A DNA stretch of 64,000 nt from contig OZ023269.1 in NCBI GenBank assembly GCA_964006375.1, positions 8,735,926 through 8,799,925 of the forward strand, given 5' to 3'. The stretch is from Tillus elongatus. Taxonomy: Eukaryota; Arthropoda; Insecta; Coleoptera; Cleridae. Of the stretch, positions 23,791 to 38,858 are shown piece by piece. The position numbers and the translations under genes were made by a program. Under the pieces are notes generated by a model. It was not told the origin of the DNA and searched no databases. It saw only the letters and a list, made by a program, of their open reading frames with translations. The stretch's first letter is position 1. Every line of letters starts with the position of its first letter.

Positions 23791-25435
23791 TACTCGGATC
23801 AATAACGGTCCCTTGGACATTAAGTGGTTAAACTAAACAGGGAATCTAATTTTTAAATCTTTATCTCGTTCTTTTGTAAGGTGAAGTTTTAATGAAGTGC
23901 CCTCGACTACAGTAGGATTAAGTAAATATAAGAAAATTTCCTATACGTACAAACATCACGGGAAAGCAAAGCACGGGCAAGATTCAAATATTGGTTTGCG
24001 GATCTGAGTAGGAAAACTTGAAGTGGAATTGATTGATCCCCGAGTTAAAGCCGAAGTATTCTTGCAAGCAACCCTCCCGAGAGCTTCACTATGGCCTTCT
24101 ACTTAACAGAGACCATAAATTATGTAACGCATTTGCTGTCTAACCTTGCTGAAATAAGGGTTGACACTTCTTCTCATCATACACCCAGGAAATTATTTTA
24201 GTACATTTTTGAACGGCTCTTTGTAAACACCTTGTTTCTTTTCAAGCCCCAATTATATGACTTATTGTTTATGTTAGCACAAAAAGAGAATACTCACCCC
24301 ATATTTAATAAATTAATAATAAAGAAGTCTCACTGAAATTTACTATGATCTCTTTTGGTACGTCTATTCTTTTCCATGAGAGTGTTATGTTTACCTACGT
24401 CAAACGTTGCCTTTTTTTCTATTGCTGAAAAGATGTACAATATAAATTATTTATAAAAAGGAAATAAACAAGTAGTCTATTTTATTGTATTAGATACCAG
24501 TTAAACATTGATTTTGCTCAAATATATGCGTTTTTAATACACTTTCATTAAAAAGAGACCGTATTAGAAACGTCACGATCTTCGAATATTTTTTTAAAGT
24601 TTTCTAAATTTCTTTAAGTGAGCTACTACAACACATATTTAGGATCCGTCGAAAAATCTATACAGAGTTGCCACAAACCAAGTATGCAAACACCAAAGTC
24701 AGCGGATCCAAAATTATCATAGGAAACTACGCCCCAAAGCATGAGAAGCTGAGTCAGTAGTGTAGAAGTCACCTCTTAAGACAATAGTCCCACTCCCGAG
24801 GGACTTATTATAAATAGGCAGCTCGCCTTCAGCGGGGCGTCCATTCTTGCTCCACAGATAGGGTAAAGCATATAGTTGTTGGCCCCAATACAGTTATTGG
24901 CCCTCTGAACTTTTTTTAAATAATCCATTTAATTCAATTGCATTTTACCTACTTGATCATTTGTACTGTATCGTATTTTACGTGTATACGTGTATCACTT
25001 AACTGTACGTCATTTAATTTTTAATGGAAAGTAAATCTTACGATTATTATATTAGGCAATCCATCAAATTCAACTTGGTCATGCTAGTTGGTAAACTAAA
25101 GTATATATTTAAATATGTTATAATGTAATATCATTTTTTGGCATTCCACTTGCAAAAATATTAGAATTAGAAGAAACGTCAGTTATACGCCTTAGAAGCC
25201 TCAACTTTGTCTCATTTGAAAACATTGCTTTAATGACTAGTTGTAAGCACATTTGGAGAACCAAAATCAGCACAACATATTTTAAAAAGGTTTTTTTTAA
25301 TGTGTTGTGGTGATGTGGGTTTCCAACTGTGATTATCAGTGCTCATCATAGGTTCCAATCGTTGCTTAGCGGCTAGTTGTAATAAAACATAATGTATCAT
25401 GGATATTTAAATTTCTTATACCCCTTATTACTTAT
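23791..25435. other. Unassigned AT-rich DNA; TATA-like promoter context near 24810
   Basis: ttattataaataggcagctc at 24807-24826 in a GC-richer 150-bp patch could be a core promoter of an old LTR or gene. No coding sequence was linked to it. Confidence 0.3.
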
Positions 25436-25566
25436 TAGTGAATTTTTATTTAAAAAAATTCACTAATAGAGAGGTATCGATTTTGAGACTTTACAAAAAT
25501 TTTTGCAAATGAGCGCGAACTAGGACCCCTAGAACCCATATCCGGGGTCAGTTTCAATTTTTATAT

Positions 25567-25665
<99 letters not shown>

Positions 25666-26102
25666 TGATAGCTCAAAAAATAATTATCCGATTTCAATAA
25701 AACTCGGCAAGTGCCATTCTTTTATTAATGGCTTAGATGAGTTCGTTAGCCAGAAAAATCGGACGAGGTTATCCGGAAAAATTTTGAGTTTTCTTTCAAA
25801 AAAAAATTTCTCCGAAAATAACAGAGCTGCTTTACTGAAATTTACTATATATGTTTCCTTGGGAGATACCTTATCACCAAAATTCAACTTTCTAGGTTTA
25901 TAGAAAATTGAGTTATTCAAATTTAAAATTTTTTCTCCGAAAATTAAAAAGTTTTTTTAATGAAATTTGGTGCATATCTTTCCATAGGGAAGACCTTACT
26001 ACTTACCAAAACTTAACTTTCTAAGTTTATAGAAAATTGAGTTATTCAAATTTGAAGCATTTAATAAAAATTCACTACCATAACGCACTTGCTGCGTCCC
26101 GA
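25436..26102. mobile_element. Short composite repeat: D-(TA)n-C'-A end
   Basis: It starts with the D hairpin (agtgaatttttat/aaaaaaattcact). (TA)n follows at 25570-25660, then a C'-type block (cgtctgatagctcaaaaaat, ggcttagatgagttcgttag), and it ends with the A terminus (ttcactaccataacgcactt, ctgcgtcccgag). Nearly the same order is repeated at 56491-57000 and 57441-58087. Its two ends differ (hairpin versus A TIR). It has no coding capacity. Confidence 0.8.
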
Positions 26103-26695
26103 GCATATTTTTTTAATTACAATTATTGATATTGAATAAAAACTGAAAAGAGGCTAAAGTTGTTTATATATAGAATACCTTTAACACAGATTTGAACCCA
26201 CGTTTAGAAGGGTCAATATAGGATTAATTCAACGTCTTCACCGCTGGGGCTAATGATGTGGATGTTTTCTTAATATAGATTGTATACATAAAACAAATAT
26301 TTAAAAGTATCACATGCTAATAACTGAATTTTTCATGCAATAAACACTTTACATTTTGTATATATAGTATTGTGTCCGTATGGTCAACTTGTGCTTTTTA
26401 CTTTTATCCCTAATAACGCCACATCATGGCAAAGCAGCTGTCAGCTAATAGTTAAGATTTCGTCCATTTCTTTTCATAATATTAAGAAATGCTTTTTAGC
26501 TTACTCCAGTATTAGCTTGAAAAACAAACATTTAAGCATTAACACTGAATTTCAGAACATCTTGCTATAAAAGAAATTAAAGCAACAAATTTCATAAATG
26601 CAGGATGCTCCAAATTCAAATTTTCCCTTTTAATCATCAATTGTTCAGGAACAGAATATTTATGAAAGACAATACTAATACTTTCTTTGTTTCAG
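26103..26695. other. Intron sequence before exon 2
   Basis: AT-rich, no module recognised. It ends in the polypyrimidine tract and acceptor tttctttgtttcag. Confidence 0.45.
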
Positions 26696-26844
26696 GACAA
26701 AGAGTAGTTCACTAAGGCATCCACTACTTATTTTTCTCTTCGTCAATCTACTTCTTATTCTGTTGGCCGGCATTGTTTTCCTGGGGACCTCGCTGTTTGT
26801 CAAAAATGGCAACCTTTGTCTCTCCGAACAATGCGTTAACACAG
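26696..26844 (+). CDS. Host exon: membrane anchor and ectodomain start of a putative M13 (neprilysin-type) peptidase
   Basis: 149 bp between a strong acceptor (tttctttgtttcag) and a donor (gtatga). With the TG from the 10467 exon it reads W, then TKSSSLRHP, a hydrophobic anchor of about 25 residues (LLIFLFVNLLLILLAGIVFL), then SLFVKNGNLCLSEQCVNT. A short basic tail, Trp before the anchor, and Cys-x4-Cys (CLSEQC) shortly after the membrane is the layout of type II M13 zinc metalloproteases, whose first ectodomain cysteines lie there. The exon ends in phase 1. The catalytic HExxH is far downstream in this family and is not in the window as far as I can see. Another type II membrane protein remains possible. 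Confidence 0.65.
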
Positions 26845-27101
26845 GTATGAATGCTTAGGATTAATAAATACTCAACGGCATATTTTAACCAGCTAACATA
26901 CAATGCAAGATACTACTATTACTAAAACTTATACTGTCTTACACATTACAGCTTTATGTATATATGTATTAAATAGGTACTATATTTTGTCACAATTATA
27001 CACCTTTTGTTGAATAAATTTATGTATTTAATTATGATGACAGACAACTCATTTATCATAAATTCAAAACCAGCTGGCTTAGAATGACAGTTTGACTCCT
27101 T
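26845..27101. other. Downstream intron sequence, nothing recognised
   Basis: AT-rich, no module identified. Confidence 0.4.
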
Positions 27102-27766
27102 TAGAGAATTTTCGTAGAAAAAATCCGCTATTGAGCAACTCGTAACTTCTGAATTTTGGAATATTTTCTTCAAATAGGCACGAACTTGTACCCATAGAAC
27201 CCATATCCGGAGTCAGTTTCAAACTTTACATGTTACTATATATAAGAATAATATATAAAGGAGAGAAACCCTCCAATCTGCCTACTTCTTAGAACGGCGA
27301 ATAAGGGTAAATACTGGTGCCTTAATCTGCCTACTGCCACCCACTATAAATAATACAACACCATCAGCATGAGTCAGATCCCTCTCAGGTCTAGGATTGA
27401 ACAAACTGCGACATTAAAGACGATTTACAGTGGGATTTGTCAAGTAGGCAGAGCCCGCCGAATCGTACTTCAACAACCAAATCAGCTGTTATTCACCCCT
27501 CTTATTAACAGGCAGATTGAAGACTTAAAGTCTTCTTTCATATTTCCTTAACCTCCTGGAAATATGAGACGTCGAGTTTCAACAAACTGTGGACGATATT
27601 TAATCCGAGAACCAACCAAGTAAAACATATAAAAATTGAAACTTACCCTGGATATGGGTCTAGGGGGGCTGGTTTGCGCTCATTTGAAGAAGATTTTTCA
27701 AAACTCAAAAGTCAGGATCTCCTCATTAGTGGAATTTTTTAAGAGAAAATTCACTAAAAATTGAAT
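27102..27766. mobile_element. Foldback element: D arms flanking a 370-bp unique core
   Basis: 27102-27240 is a degraded D arm (gaattttcgtagaaaaaatc, cccatatccggagtcagttt). 27612-27766 is an inverse D arm (aacatataaaaattgaaact ... ctcctcattagtgg ... aaaattcactaaa). Where other copies have (TA)n, this one has a unique core with a 60-codon open frame (27369-27551) of unknown meaning. The right end cuts into a transposase relic. Confidence 0.7.
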
Positions 27767-28165
27767 TGAGACAAATCTGAAGACCTAGTTGGCCAGTCAA
27801 TGGGTCTGCCTATCCATGGGTTAGGAAATATCACACTAAGGTATTACCTTATCTTTCGACTGAAATGAGGTGGGGTGGCATCTTGTTGGAAATATATATT
27901 GGGGAAATCATTTTGAAACAATTCTCTGATACGGGGCAAAGTAGCTTTTTGTAATAATCTCAGATAGCGTGGACCTGTTAATATCACTTCAAAGGAGAAG
28001 GGTTAAGTTACATGATGACTAGCAATGCCGACCAATACGTTCAGTTTTTGAGGGTATTGCGCACGAATTTCGTCCATCCGTGGGAGTTACCGTCAGACCA
28101 ATATCAACAACTGTGTCTGTCTACACTACCGTCAAGGTAAAGGCAGCTTACAACGTTAATCGTGA
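27767..28165 (-). pseudogene. Mariner-like (DD41D-type) transposase fragment
   Basis: The minus strand reads GSVDRHSC and YWSDGNSHGW in one frame. After a shift it reads YPQKLNVLVGIASHHVT, a stop, then FEVILTGPRYLRLLQK, YFQQDATPPHFSRKIR, a stop, WIGRPIDWPTRSSDLSQFNF. QQDATPPHF carries the second catalytic Asp. The third catalytic position falls at FNF, where the frame ends in the foldback's D arm. It is a different subfamily from the copy at 2549. This gene is not visible without frame-joining, so ORF callers miss it. Confidence 0.8.
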
Positions 28166-30636
28166 ATGGTCCATTTATTTAAAATTTAATGGCAAAATTT
28201 CAATTATAAAAAACAAATGATGTGGCTAGTCAGCCGGGAGCTAACATCTAATACAAATCTAAAAATGCATGGATACGGGCTCTTATATTTTAGGTGGCAT
28301 CAAACACACAAATGAAAATCAGGACTCAGTCAATGTTGTTTATTAATAAAAAGTGATTCTATATCATGCAAACTATTATATGTGATATATTGTAGCAGTT
28401 ATAAATGAAATTCTCAAAAATTGAATAATTAAAAAAAGCAGATGAACAGTGTACTTAACTAGTGTTTTGTCGTGGTGCTAGAGCTAGCGGGATCAATTAA
28501 AATCTCATGGGGACCACTAGTGGCTCTCCAGACCATTGGCATATTTCGGTATTATCTCGGCTTGGCCTATCTCTGAAATGTCTCCTTCAAGGTATTATAT
28601 GTGTTCTTCCAGCCATGTTGTTGGATGTTGTATAGACGGATGCACCATCATTAAAGAGGTCTCAGTCCATGTGAAGAAACTGGACCACTCATATCGGCGT
28701 GCTGTGCGTCTCGCTGCCTAGCTGGCCGTTCTCGACATTTTCAATTACTTGTGTTAAAGCCGTGTTGAGAAGAGTCTCTAGAGTTCTTGCAGCCCCTTAT
28801 AAAGGTCTATGTCATCTGATAAATAACAAATGAACTACTGGCTGTCATTCGTTTGTATGAAACGTACTACGAAATTCAGGATAGGTCATAGACTGTCTGT
28901 TTTCTATGGGCACGGTTTAATGATTGTTATATTGCTCCTAGACTGAGGAAGAATGTAATAAATTTCATTGACTAATAAAGAAAAATAATAATAAAATCAT
29001 CACTGAAACTTCGATACGTTCTTGTTGACCTAGGTGAGCCATATCACAAAAAAAGTAAATGAAGTAAATTGACACAAAGACTGATGTTTTAATTTACAAA
29101 CCAAAAGGCTTGCCACTGTGTAAGATCAGGCTAATAATTTTGACAAAATTGATTATCTGGGTGAAATTATTAAAGTGTAGCCTGTATTATCACTTATATA
29201 TATATTCCATGTCTGATAAAATGTCGATTATTCCACCAAATAGCTGTTATGCAACCCTCCTTTATGGCATTGTATTACTTATGCGCATAAGCTTTGATAT
29301 AAGTTGTAAAGGTTTTCATCAAAGCTCATTTTAAAAGAACGTTTAGAGTCACAAAGTCTTGATCTCGTCAAAATGTACTTTTTTCTTTAAAGAGAAATCG
29401 CTATTAGTAATATTTATAACACTTGTATATACAGAACGTTGATGTATTCATTGAAGCAATTTCGCATATTATTCAACTTGAGCTGTCATTTATGTGTTAC
29501 ATCACATCATTATGATCTTCATTCTCTAGTTAATCGTTTCTTTTGACGTTGAAAATCAAATTTTATATTACCATACATTTTCTGTGCACGACTTGATACA
29601 TGACATGAACCTGAGATGAGGATATTGTGCGCCTTGACGTTCATCATTCCGATCAATCAGCGCCTATAATCGGTTATTAAGGGGAAATGGTTCAGTCGGC
29701 ACGTGTAACACACATAAGCATAAGCTGAACGTCAAATTATAAATTAGTTAATGTAACTAAGTTATAATTCAAGTCAAATATTGCGGAAACAACAAAAGGA
29801 AACTTTCATATTACACTGTTATGGTTCAATAAGTAACTTTGTGTTTGAGTTATTTAACATTATTTAAGAGTTTGCCTTAACTCTAGGGTTAACGTTGTCG
29901 TCGTCTTTAGCTCAAATTCTAGATTATAGAGCGTTATTAAGATCCTAATATTAACATCGCGTCGTGCTGTTTCAGTGAAATGTTCATGCCGGTCTGCTAG
30001 TCTGAACAAACAAAATTTATTTAATAAAAATCACAAATTATACCGTTGTGACAAACCTCACATATATGATTTTTTTAGTTTCGAAAATAGTTAAGTAAAT
30101 TGATGTTAAGTTAATTCTGGAAAGTTGGGATCGAGCGAGCTTGTTATGATGGCCAAATTTAAAACAAATTTTCCAATATTAATAACTGAATTTTCCATTA
30201 ACTTATAAACTCAGATTATAGAGCCTTGACAAATGTAACACGTGTATTTAATGCATTGAATAACTATCTTTGGATAAACAAATTCCGTTGTATCAAAAAT
30301 ATGATTTAGAAAAATCGGTCAGATTGGGCTGGTTACGAACTCTTCCAGGAGATTTACAAAAGAAAGATATGCGCCAAGCTTAAATCAAAAGTCGGTTAGA
30401 TATTCTTCAAATTATCACTTTGTTACATATATAGATGCATAAATAGATTAAATATATAGCCCGGATAATAGAATCCACCAGTATCCCAACGACTATGTGA
30501 AGAATGCGATGCCAAAAGAAACGACTTTAGGATCCAAATAATATCAACAAATAAAGCTAAATAGAATTTGGTGACTGATGAAGAATATCACGATATATGC
30601 CGCCTGTAGATCCAGGAACTAAGTAAAAGAATAGGC
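28166..30636. other. Unassigned AT-rich DNA
   Basis: Short ORFs at 28536-28721 and 29110-29334 lack recognisable motifs. No module, RNA gene or exon was identified. Confidence 0.4.
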
Positions 30637-32610
30637 CCATGGTAACTCCTGCCTGTCGTACGAGGAGACTAATCGGAGTCAAACAGGTGGTAGTGGAATT
30701 TTCCTTTACGTGATGGTAAAAGATTTGCTCACGTCCGAGGAGGTACCACCCCATACATCAAGCCGCCGGACGTTTCCAGTTCTGGTGTATGAGTCGGTTT
30801 CCCTTATAAGCAAAAATGATGATGGCTCCTCCTTGTACAAAAGATTCCGGAGGTAAAATATCCCTCCATTCGGATCTCCGGGAGAGGGGTGTACAGGGGG
30901 CGCCAGCATCAATATTTAAAATATCCTTCTCGAATATATGTGGCCTAAATTATAACCTGAACTCCGTCCACCATTTCCTCCAGGCTAATAGGCCCCAACT
31001 CCTCTTCCTCACCGAAACAAAAATCAATGCCAAAACAGCAACTAATCACCTTAATTTCCCGGGGTATGAGTTCCTTACTTCCTTTAGATTGCATGGAGAC
31101 GTGTGCGCATACGCCCGTAGCAATCTACCCTGCATCAGACTCCCTAATTTATAAGCTGGAAGAAAAGACTTACTATGGATAAAACTCTCTCTCAGGGTTG
31201 CAACTAAATTCATCTGTTGCATTTACCGGTCACCTTCTGACAACAACTTCATCCAGATATTTGACGACCTTTCTGAAAAATCAACCATCTGATTTCTGAA
31301 TAAACTTCCTCCGAGGTCACCATTCTTGGTGACTTCAATGTCCATAATAAGGAATGGCTAGGATCTTCAAAAACCGATCCATAAGGGAGAGGAGCGGAGG
31401 CCTTTGCAGTCAGCAAGTCTTTAACCAATATGGTTCAGCAACCTACTTACTTTCCTCGCATCCCAACAGGTTAAATCCCTTATATCTCCTTCTTGCTACA
31501 AAACCTGAATACTTTCATTTCTGAACGTCACATCATCTGGGATTGCCATAATTAAACGCCGAATGAACGGCTTCTCCTCGAGACACCAAAATTGGAGGGG
31601 AAGCCGTTCATTCAGCGTTTAATTATGGCAAACCTGAATGCTATAAGATATCAGTCACCGGCCCCCTTGGTCGCTCAGACCACGGCGTGGTCACTGCTTC
31701 CTGCGCAATGCAACCCGAGGTCACACAATCATCACACCCACGTATCGTTTGGCACTACAACTCCGCAAACTGGGACGAAATGCGGGATTACTTTTCCTCA
31801 TTTCCATGGGCGTCTGTCTGCTTCTCTCATCCTGACCCCTCTGATATCTCACAAAACGTCACCGAAATTTTCCAAGCTGACATGGAGTTATTTATTCTAC
31901 TTACACAGAAAACCTCTTCAGCCACTCAAAAGCGCTGGTTCTCTAAATTCTGTGACAAGGCCAGAATTGAAAGGTCAAATCTCACAAAACCCTTCTGCAC
32001 AATCCCAGTCAAGAACACCGTCAAACCTTTAACGACACAAGAAACCGCTATGTCCGCATTTTTTCTGAGGCAAAATCTCATTCAATAACCATATCAAAAA
32101 CAAAGTCCTCTTAAGCTCCAACGGCAGCAAACTCTTCTGGACGCTTGCTAAATCTATTGGGAATAATTTCTGCAAGAACACTTTCCCACCTTTTGTCTCA
32201 GGGGATGAAATTGTTTCTACCGCCCTGGGCAAGGCTGAACTTTTTGCATCGTTGTTCGCCGGCAACTCAACCCACCTCCAAATGTTAAACCATCAAAAGT
32301 CTCCAGAGTCGCGCAAAATGACGGAAATCATCTTCAAAACTAAAAAGGTACGAAATATACTCTCTTCTCTTAATACCAGGAAAGCCCCTGGCTTTGACGA
32401 GATCCCAGCAATTGTTCTCAAAAAATGCGCACCAGGACTTGCTCCTGTCCTGACTCGCCTGTTTCAGAATCTTACAATAGAGGCATATTCCCTAGTAACT
32501 GGAAAACTGCTCGAGTACAACCCGACCCCAAGAAAGGATCTAAAGCGCTTTCTAGCAACTTCAGGCCCATTTTTCTCATTTCCGTCGTCTCTAAAGTGAT
32601 GGAAATGGAG
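30637..32610 (+). pseudogene. LINE copy 2 (endonuclease-RT), 3'-truncated
   Basis: It includes 5' sequence shared with copy 3 (gtggtagtggaattttcctt; gaggtaccaccccatacatc). Endonuclease pieces follow (FSNICGLNYNLNSVHHFLQA; LLFLTETKINAKTATNHLN; VTILGDFNVHNKEWLGSS), then the linker and the RT start (LNTRKAPGFDEIPAIVLKKC; FPSNWKTARVQP). It breaks at SVVSKVMEM, before the RT palm. Multiple frameshifts are present. An 87-bp foldback interrupts it at 31544-31630. Confidence 0.9.
31544..31630. repeat. 87-bp palindromic insertion in LINE copy 2
   Basis: tgccataattaaacgc at 31544 is mirrored by gcgtttaattatggca ending at 31630, with arms of about 32 bp and one or two mismatches. The LINE sequence aaacctgaat/ct is repeated on both sides (31501 and 31629), suggesting a short target duplication plus about 30 bp of extra sequence. 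Confidence 0.8.
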
Positions 32611-32926
32611 CAAAGATTTTCTTATTGAATGAAAGTGCAGGGAAAACAATTTGTACATATAATTAAATAACCTTATTTCATTAATTAATATAATGTTTTA
32701 TTCTTTAAGTGATGATTTTATTGCCATATCCAAACCAAATCATAAAAAGTCGTATATTGTCGTGAGCAGAATTGAGAAAGCTTTAGAATGAGGTGTCGGA
32801 TATACACACACGCACGCGCACACGAAGAAACAGTTATTGACTTCTTAAGAAAAGTCATACTCACACAAAATACTCGTATATAGAGCATGCTTTCACAAAG
32901 AATCTACTTTTCTTTTTGCCCATATT

Positions 32927-35392
<2,466 letters not shown>

Positions 35393-35743
35393 CTTTTGAT
35401 TTATGACGATCGTTTCTTCAGCAAGGCCAATATCATTCTAAGGATAAAAAAAGTTTTAAATTAAATGTAAGATAAAATAAAATTCAATAGTAAAGAAATC
35501 ATGACGTCTAATTTTAAAAAAATGACGAATTAAAACCTCTAGAACCTATTGTACAGGGTGTGCCAATTAAATCTTCCCAAATGGAATATATAGGCAATAA
35601 AAAAAAACGAAGAAACGTCGACTTTGTTTTCAAGGGGCACACATGATGGCGTAAGTTTTGGTGTACCCCTTAGGCAAGGACGTAAATTACCCTTACATTT
35701 TGAATGGCATCCATGTTCCTTTTGCCCTTAAATGAGATTCTGA

Positions 35744-35745
<2 letters not shown>
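35393..35745. other. D fragment and transposon-end-like phrase
   Basis: cctctagaacctattgta (35535) resembles D. acagggtgtgccaattaaat (35555) is like the ends of several insect Tc1/mariner families. No partner end was located. Confidence 0.35.

Positions 35746-35825
<80 letters not shown>
35746..35825. repeat. (TA)n microsatellite
   Basis: About 80 bp of TA, with flanks unlike C or D. Confidence 0.95.
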
Positions 35826-35828
<3 letters not shown>

Positions 35829-37926
35829 GATGTCGAGAACTATAACAGGTATACCGTTAGTTGAATCATACAGAACTGGCACAATTATAGGGATACTCTC
35901 AAAAGGCCTTACAGATCTAAAAATGTCTCATAGGTCGCTCGACATAATATACAAAAAAAAAACTCGCATTATTTTGTTTCATTAATATTTGAAAACCGTG
36001 TGAGGCTAGTGCGTTCTGAGTATTACAAGAGACCGGTAGAAGTCAGGTTATAACGGTTATAATGGCGAGAATGAATATATCCTTACATTAGATTTTTCTC
36101 GTATTAGGGAAGAAAGTAACAGGGCTAACGATTTACGAAATCATAGACTGGTTGTACACAGTCTCTATAAATAACATTTTGTCTTTATTAGATCTTCCGT
36201 GACAACATATTACCTAGTTATGCATCGAGATGGTGACTCTGTCGTAATCACAATATTTAAAAACCAGGTATACTAGAAGTTTGAGAAATTATACAGGGTA
36301 CAAATTACAAAATGCATTGAATTTATAAATTGATAATATTGAATGTGTACAGAGAAAATGAGAGACCAACGCAAAAAATAATCGCGGTTCATAACATACA
36401 ACAAGAATTGAATGACATGCTAATTCTGGTCTGAGGGTCTCCTTAGGTCAAAAAACATCACTTCAAATTTAAACTTAATAAAGGTATGCAAACAAAAGAA
36501 ATGAATATATATATTCCTGGAAGTATTTTCAGTCGTTGAGAACGTATTCATATACAAATTGAGATACAAACTATGACAGGCTTGTCTGTTAAAGCGGTCC
36601 TAACTGATTTTAGGAGGTGATCCGATCCTGGAAATCGGTTTTCGAATGGCCCTTCACGTACATTTCACTCGAGTAGGTACAAAGGACTAACATATAGATC
36701 GACCTTTTATTTAGTTCATTTTCCGTTTTCACCGAGAGCTTTCCTTCAAGTAATTCACCAATGAGCTTTTGTTTCCGCTCTTTATTTTATAAATGAGGTT
36801 CCTTTAAAACGAGCTTTTTAAAAATTTAAATCTTTATTTTCATGTGCACAAAAGAGTGATATAAATTTTAGAAAATATTAAAAATGAAATGAGTTGTATG
36901 AGTAGATTATATCTATTAGGTCTGACGCTATGGGATGTAGTGAGATAAGCTTCAAACTAATCATGTAATGCTGTCCTTATATTTTGCTTTTTATAGTGCA
37001 TTTATTTATTTTTTGTACAAAAAACAAAAATATGTTTTGTGTCTTTAAAATAATGTACATAGAATATATACGATGTAATCTCTATAATATTTCATGCAAG
37101 AAAATTAAAAGTTAGAAATTATTATAGCGCTTTTGTTCCTTGGCACAGTTATATATGGACTTTGTAAAAAAAAATTACCCCTCCCCCTGCAACTCGTGAA
37201 AAAACAATGTAAAAAAAATGCTGTCGGTAGGGATCAGTTTTGGTAAAAAATTAGTACCCACATCTCCAGCCCCTGCGTTTGACAGCAACCAAATAAGGAC
37301 TTTTAAATGGCAATATATGTTGGAAAGCTGAAAATGGCATCACGGCTAAAAATTTAAAATATGGACGGACTGTTTTGGTAAACATGATTATTATTTGCTA
37401 TACATTAAAAGCTACTTTGTACGTTGTTATATAATGTTTTTGATTTTAAATGAAAGAAGATACTTACGATTACTTAACAAATCGATTTTTTTTTAATTGC
37501 TCCATTAGTTTGTTGGTAAGATATGTTTAAACTTTCTTTAAAATCCATCAACGAGTTTTTTTTAAATTCAAAGCCTTGATTTTTATAACTAATCAGCAAA
37601 ATTAAGCTAGGAATTCATTCATAACAAATGTATCTGAGACTATTAATTGGGTAAACGTAGTCTTCGAAAAAGTAGGATATCCGTAGGATTATTCTACAAA
37701 TAATTACGTAAGATAAAGAACGTTTACTTATATGAATTTCAAAAATCTCCTTGAAGGCAAGTATGTATATACGACGTCACTTATTTTACCGATACTTTCA
37801 AATATATGCAGCGTTGCCAGATTAAAAATGAAGTCGTGTTCTAACTTCTTAGAAATGTAACTCGTTTCGTCAAATTAAACTAGAATTTTATACTCAAATT
37901 CACTTTCATTCGATTAAGTAGTACAA
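35826..37926. other. Unassigned AT-rich DNA with repeat F at 37165-37290
   Basis: 37165-37290 (gggatcagttttggta, gtacccacatctccagcccc) is repeated in inverse orientation at 42940-43075. Otherwise no gene was recognised. Confidence 0.45.
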
Positions 37927-37957
37927 CAAATTCCATCTCTCTCTCTCTCTCTCTATA

Positions 37958-38040
<83 letters not shown>
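37927..38040. repeat. (CT)n then (TA)n microsatellite
   Basis: (CT)n from 37938 passes into (TA)n at 37957-38040, the mirror of the (TA)n-(AG)n at 1995-2087. Confidence 0.95.
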
Positions 38041-38043
<3 letters not shown>

Positions 38044-38715
38044 TGTGGGTAGGAGTTCTTGACTTCGAATTCATTGCCTATTTGCCACAAAATATACATA
38101 ATCTAAACGTTTACTAGGTTTTATTATCCAAAATTTTGCTTAATACTTTATTTAATTTTTTATTCCTATTGAAACTTTCGATTACAAAAATCATGTGTCT
38201 GAAAATTTAGCAAATAGATACTGGGCTGATTAATGGCGCAGGTTAGAAAAACAAAGAAAATAGATCAGTTGCCTAAAATAAAAAGTAACTTACCACTTAT
38301 GGTTTACAAAAAACGTTGTTACCATCTACTGAAAGCCCTGAGTGTAGCCCGGCCGTATCCTTGCTTGACAATTTCGAGCTTATTTTTTTACAGTATAAAA
38401 TAATAAAAACAACCCTACACTAACACTGTGTAAATATGAAGTAAATTTACTGTGCGTGCAACTAAGCACAAGCCACACAAGCAAACTAAATAAGAGAAAC
38501 AAATGATTTCAATTATAGACACTACTGGCGTGTAAATAAATCAGTCCTAATCCCCCTTTAATGTCTTCTTACGACAATAGGCATGGATGCAAAATGATGC
38601 AAATGTTTTGTAGCCTCCTACTATGTCGAAAATCATAACTACTGGACAATTGATAGTCCCTTTATTAATCTCATTTTTAAAGGGGTAGACATTGATCCAA
38701 TCCAATCCATAGCAG
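38041..38715. other. Unassigned sequence upstream of LINE copy 3
   Basis: No module or gene was recognised. The LINE homology shared with copy 2 begins at caggtggtagtgg near 38713. Confidence 0.4.
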
Positions 38716-38858
38716 GTGGTAGTGGAATTTTCCTTTATGTAATAGTAAAGGATTTTTTCACGCCCGAGGAGGTACCACCCCATACATCAAGGGGCTGGTG
38801 AAGTCCCAACGGACGTTTCCGGTTCTGGTGTATGAGTCGGTTTCCCTTATAAGCAAAA

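Noticed and set aside
36610..36640. Shine-Dalgarno-like taggaggtgatcc
   Set aside because: Chance match in eukaryotic AT-rich DNA with no following reading frame.
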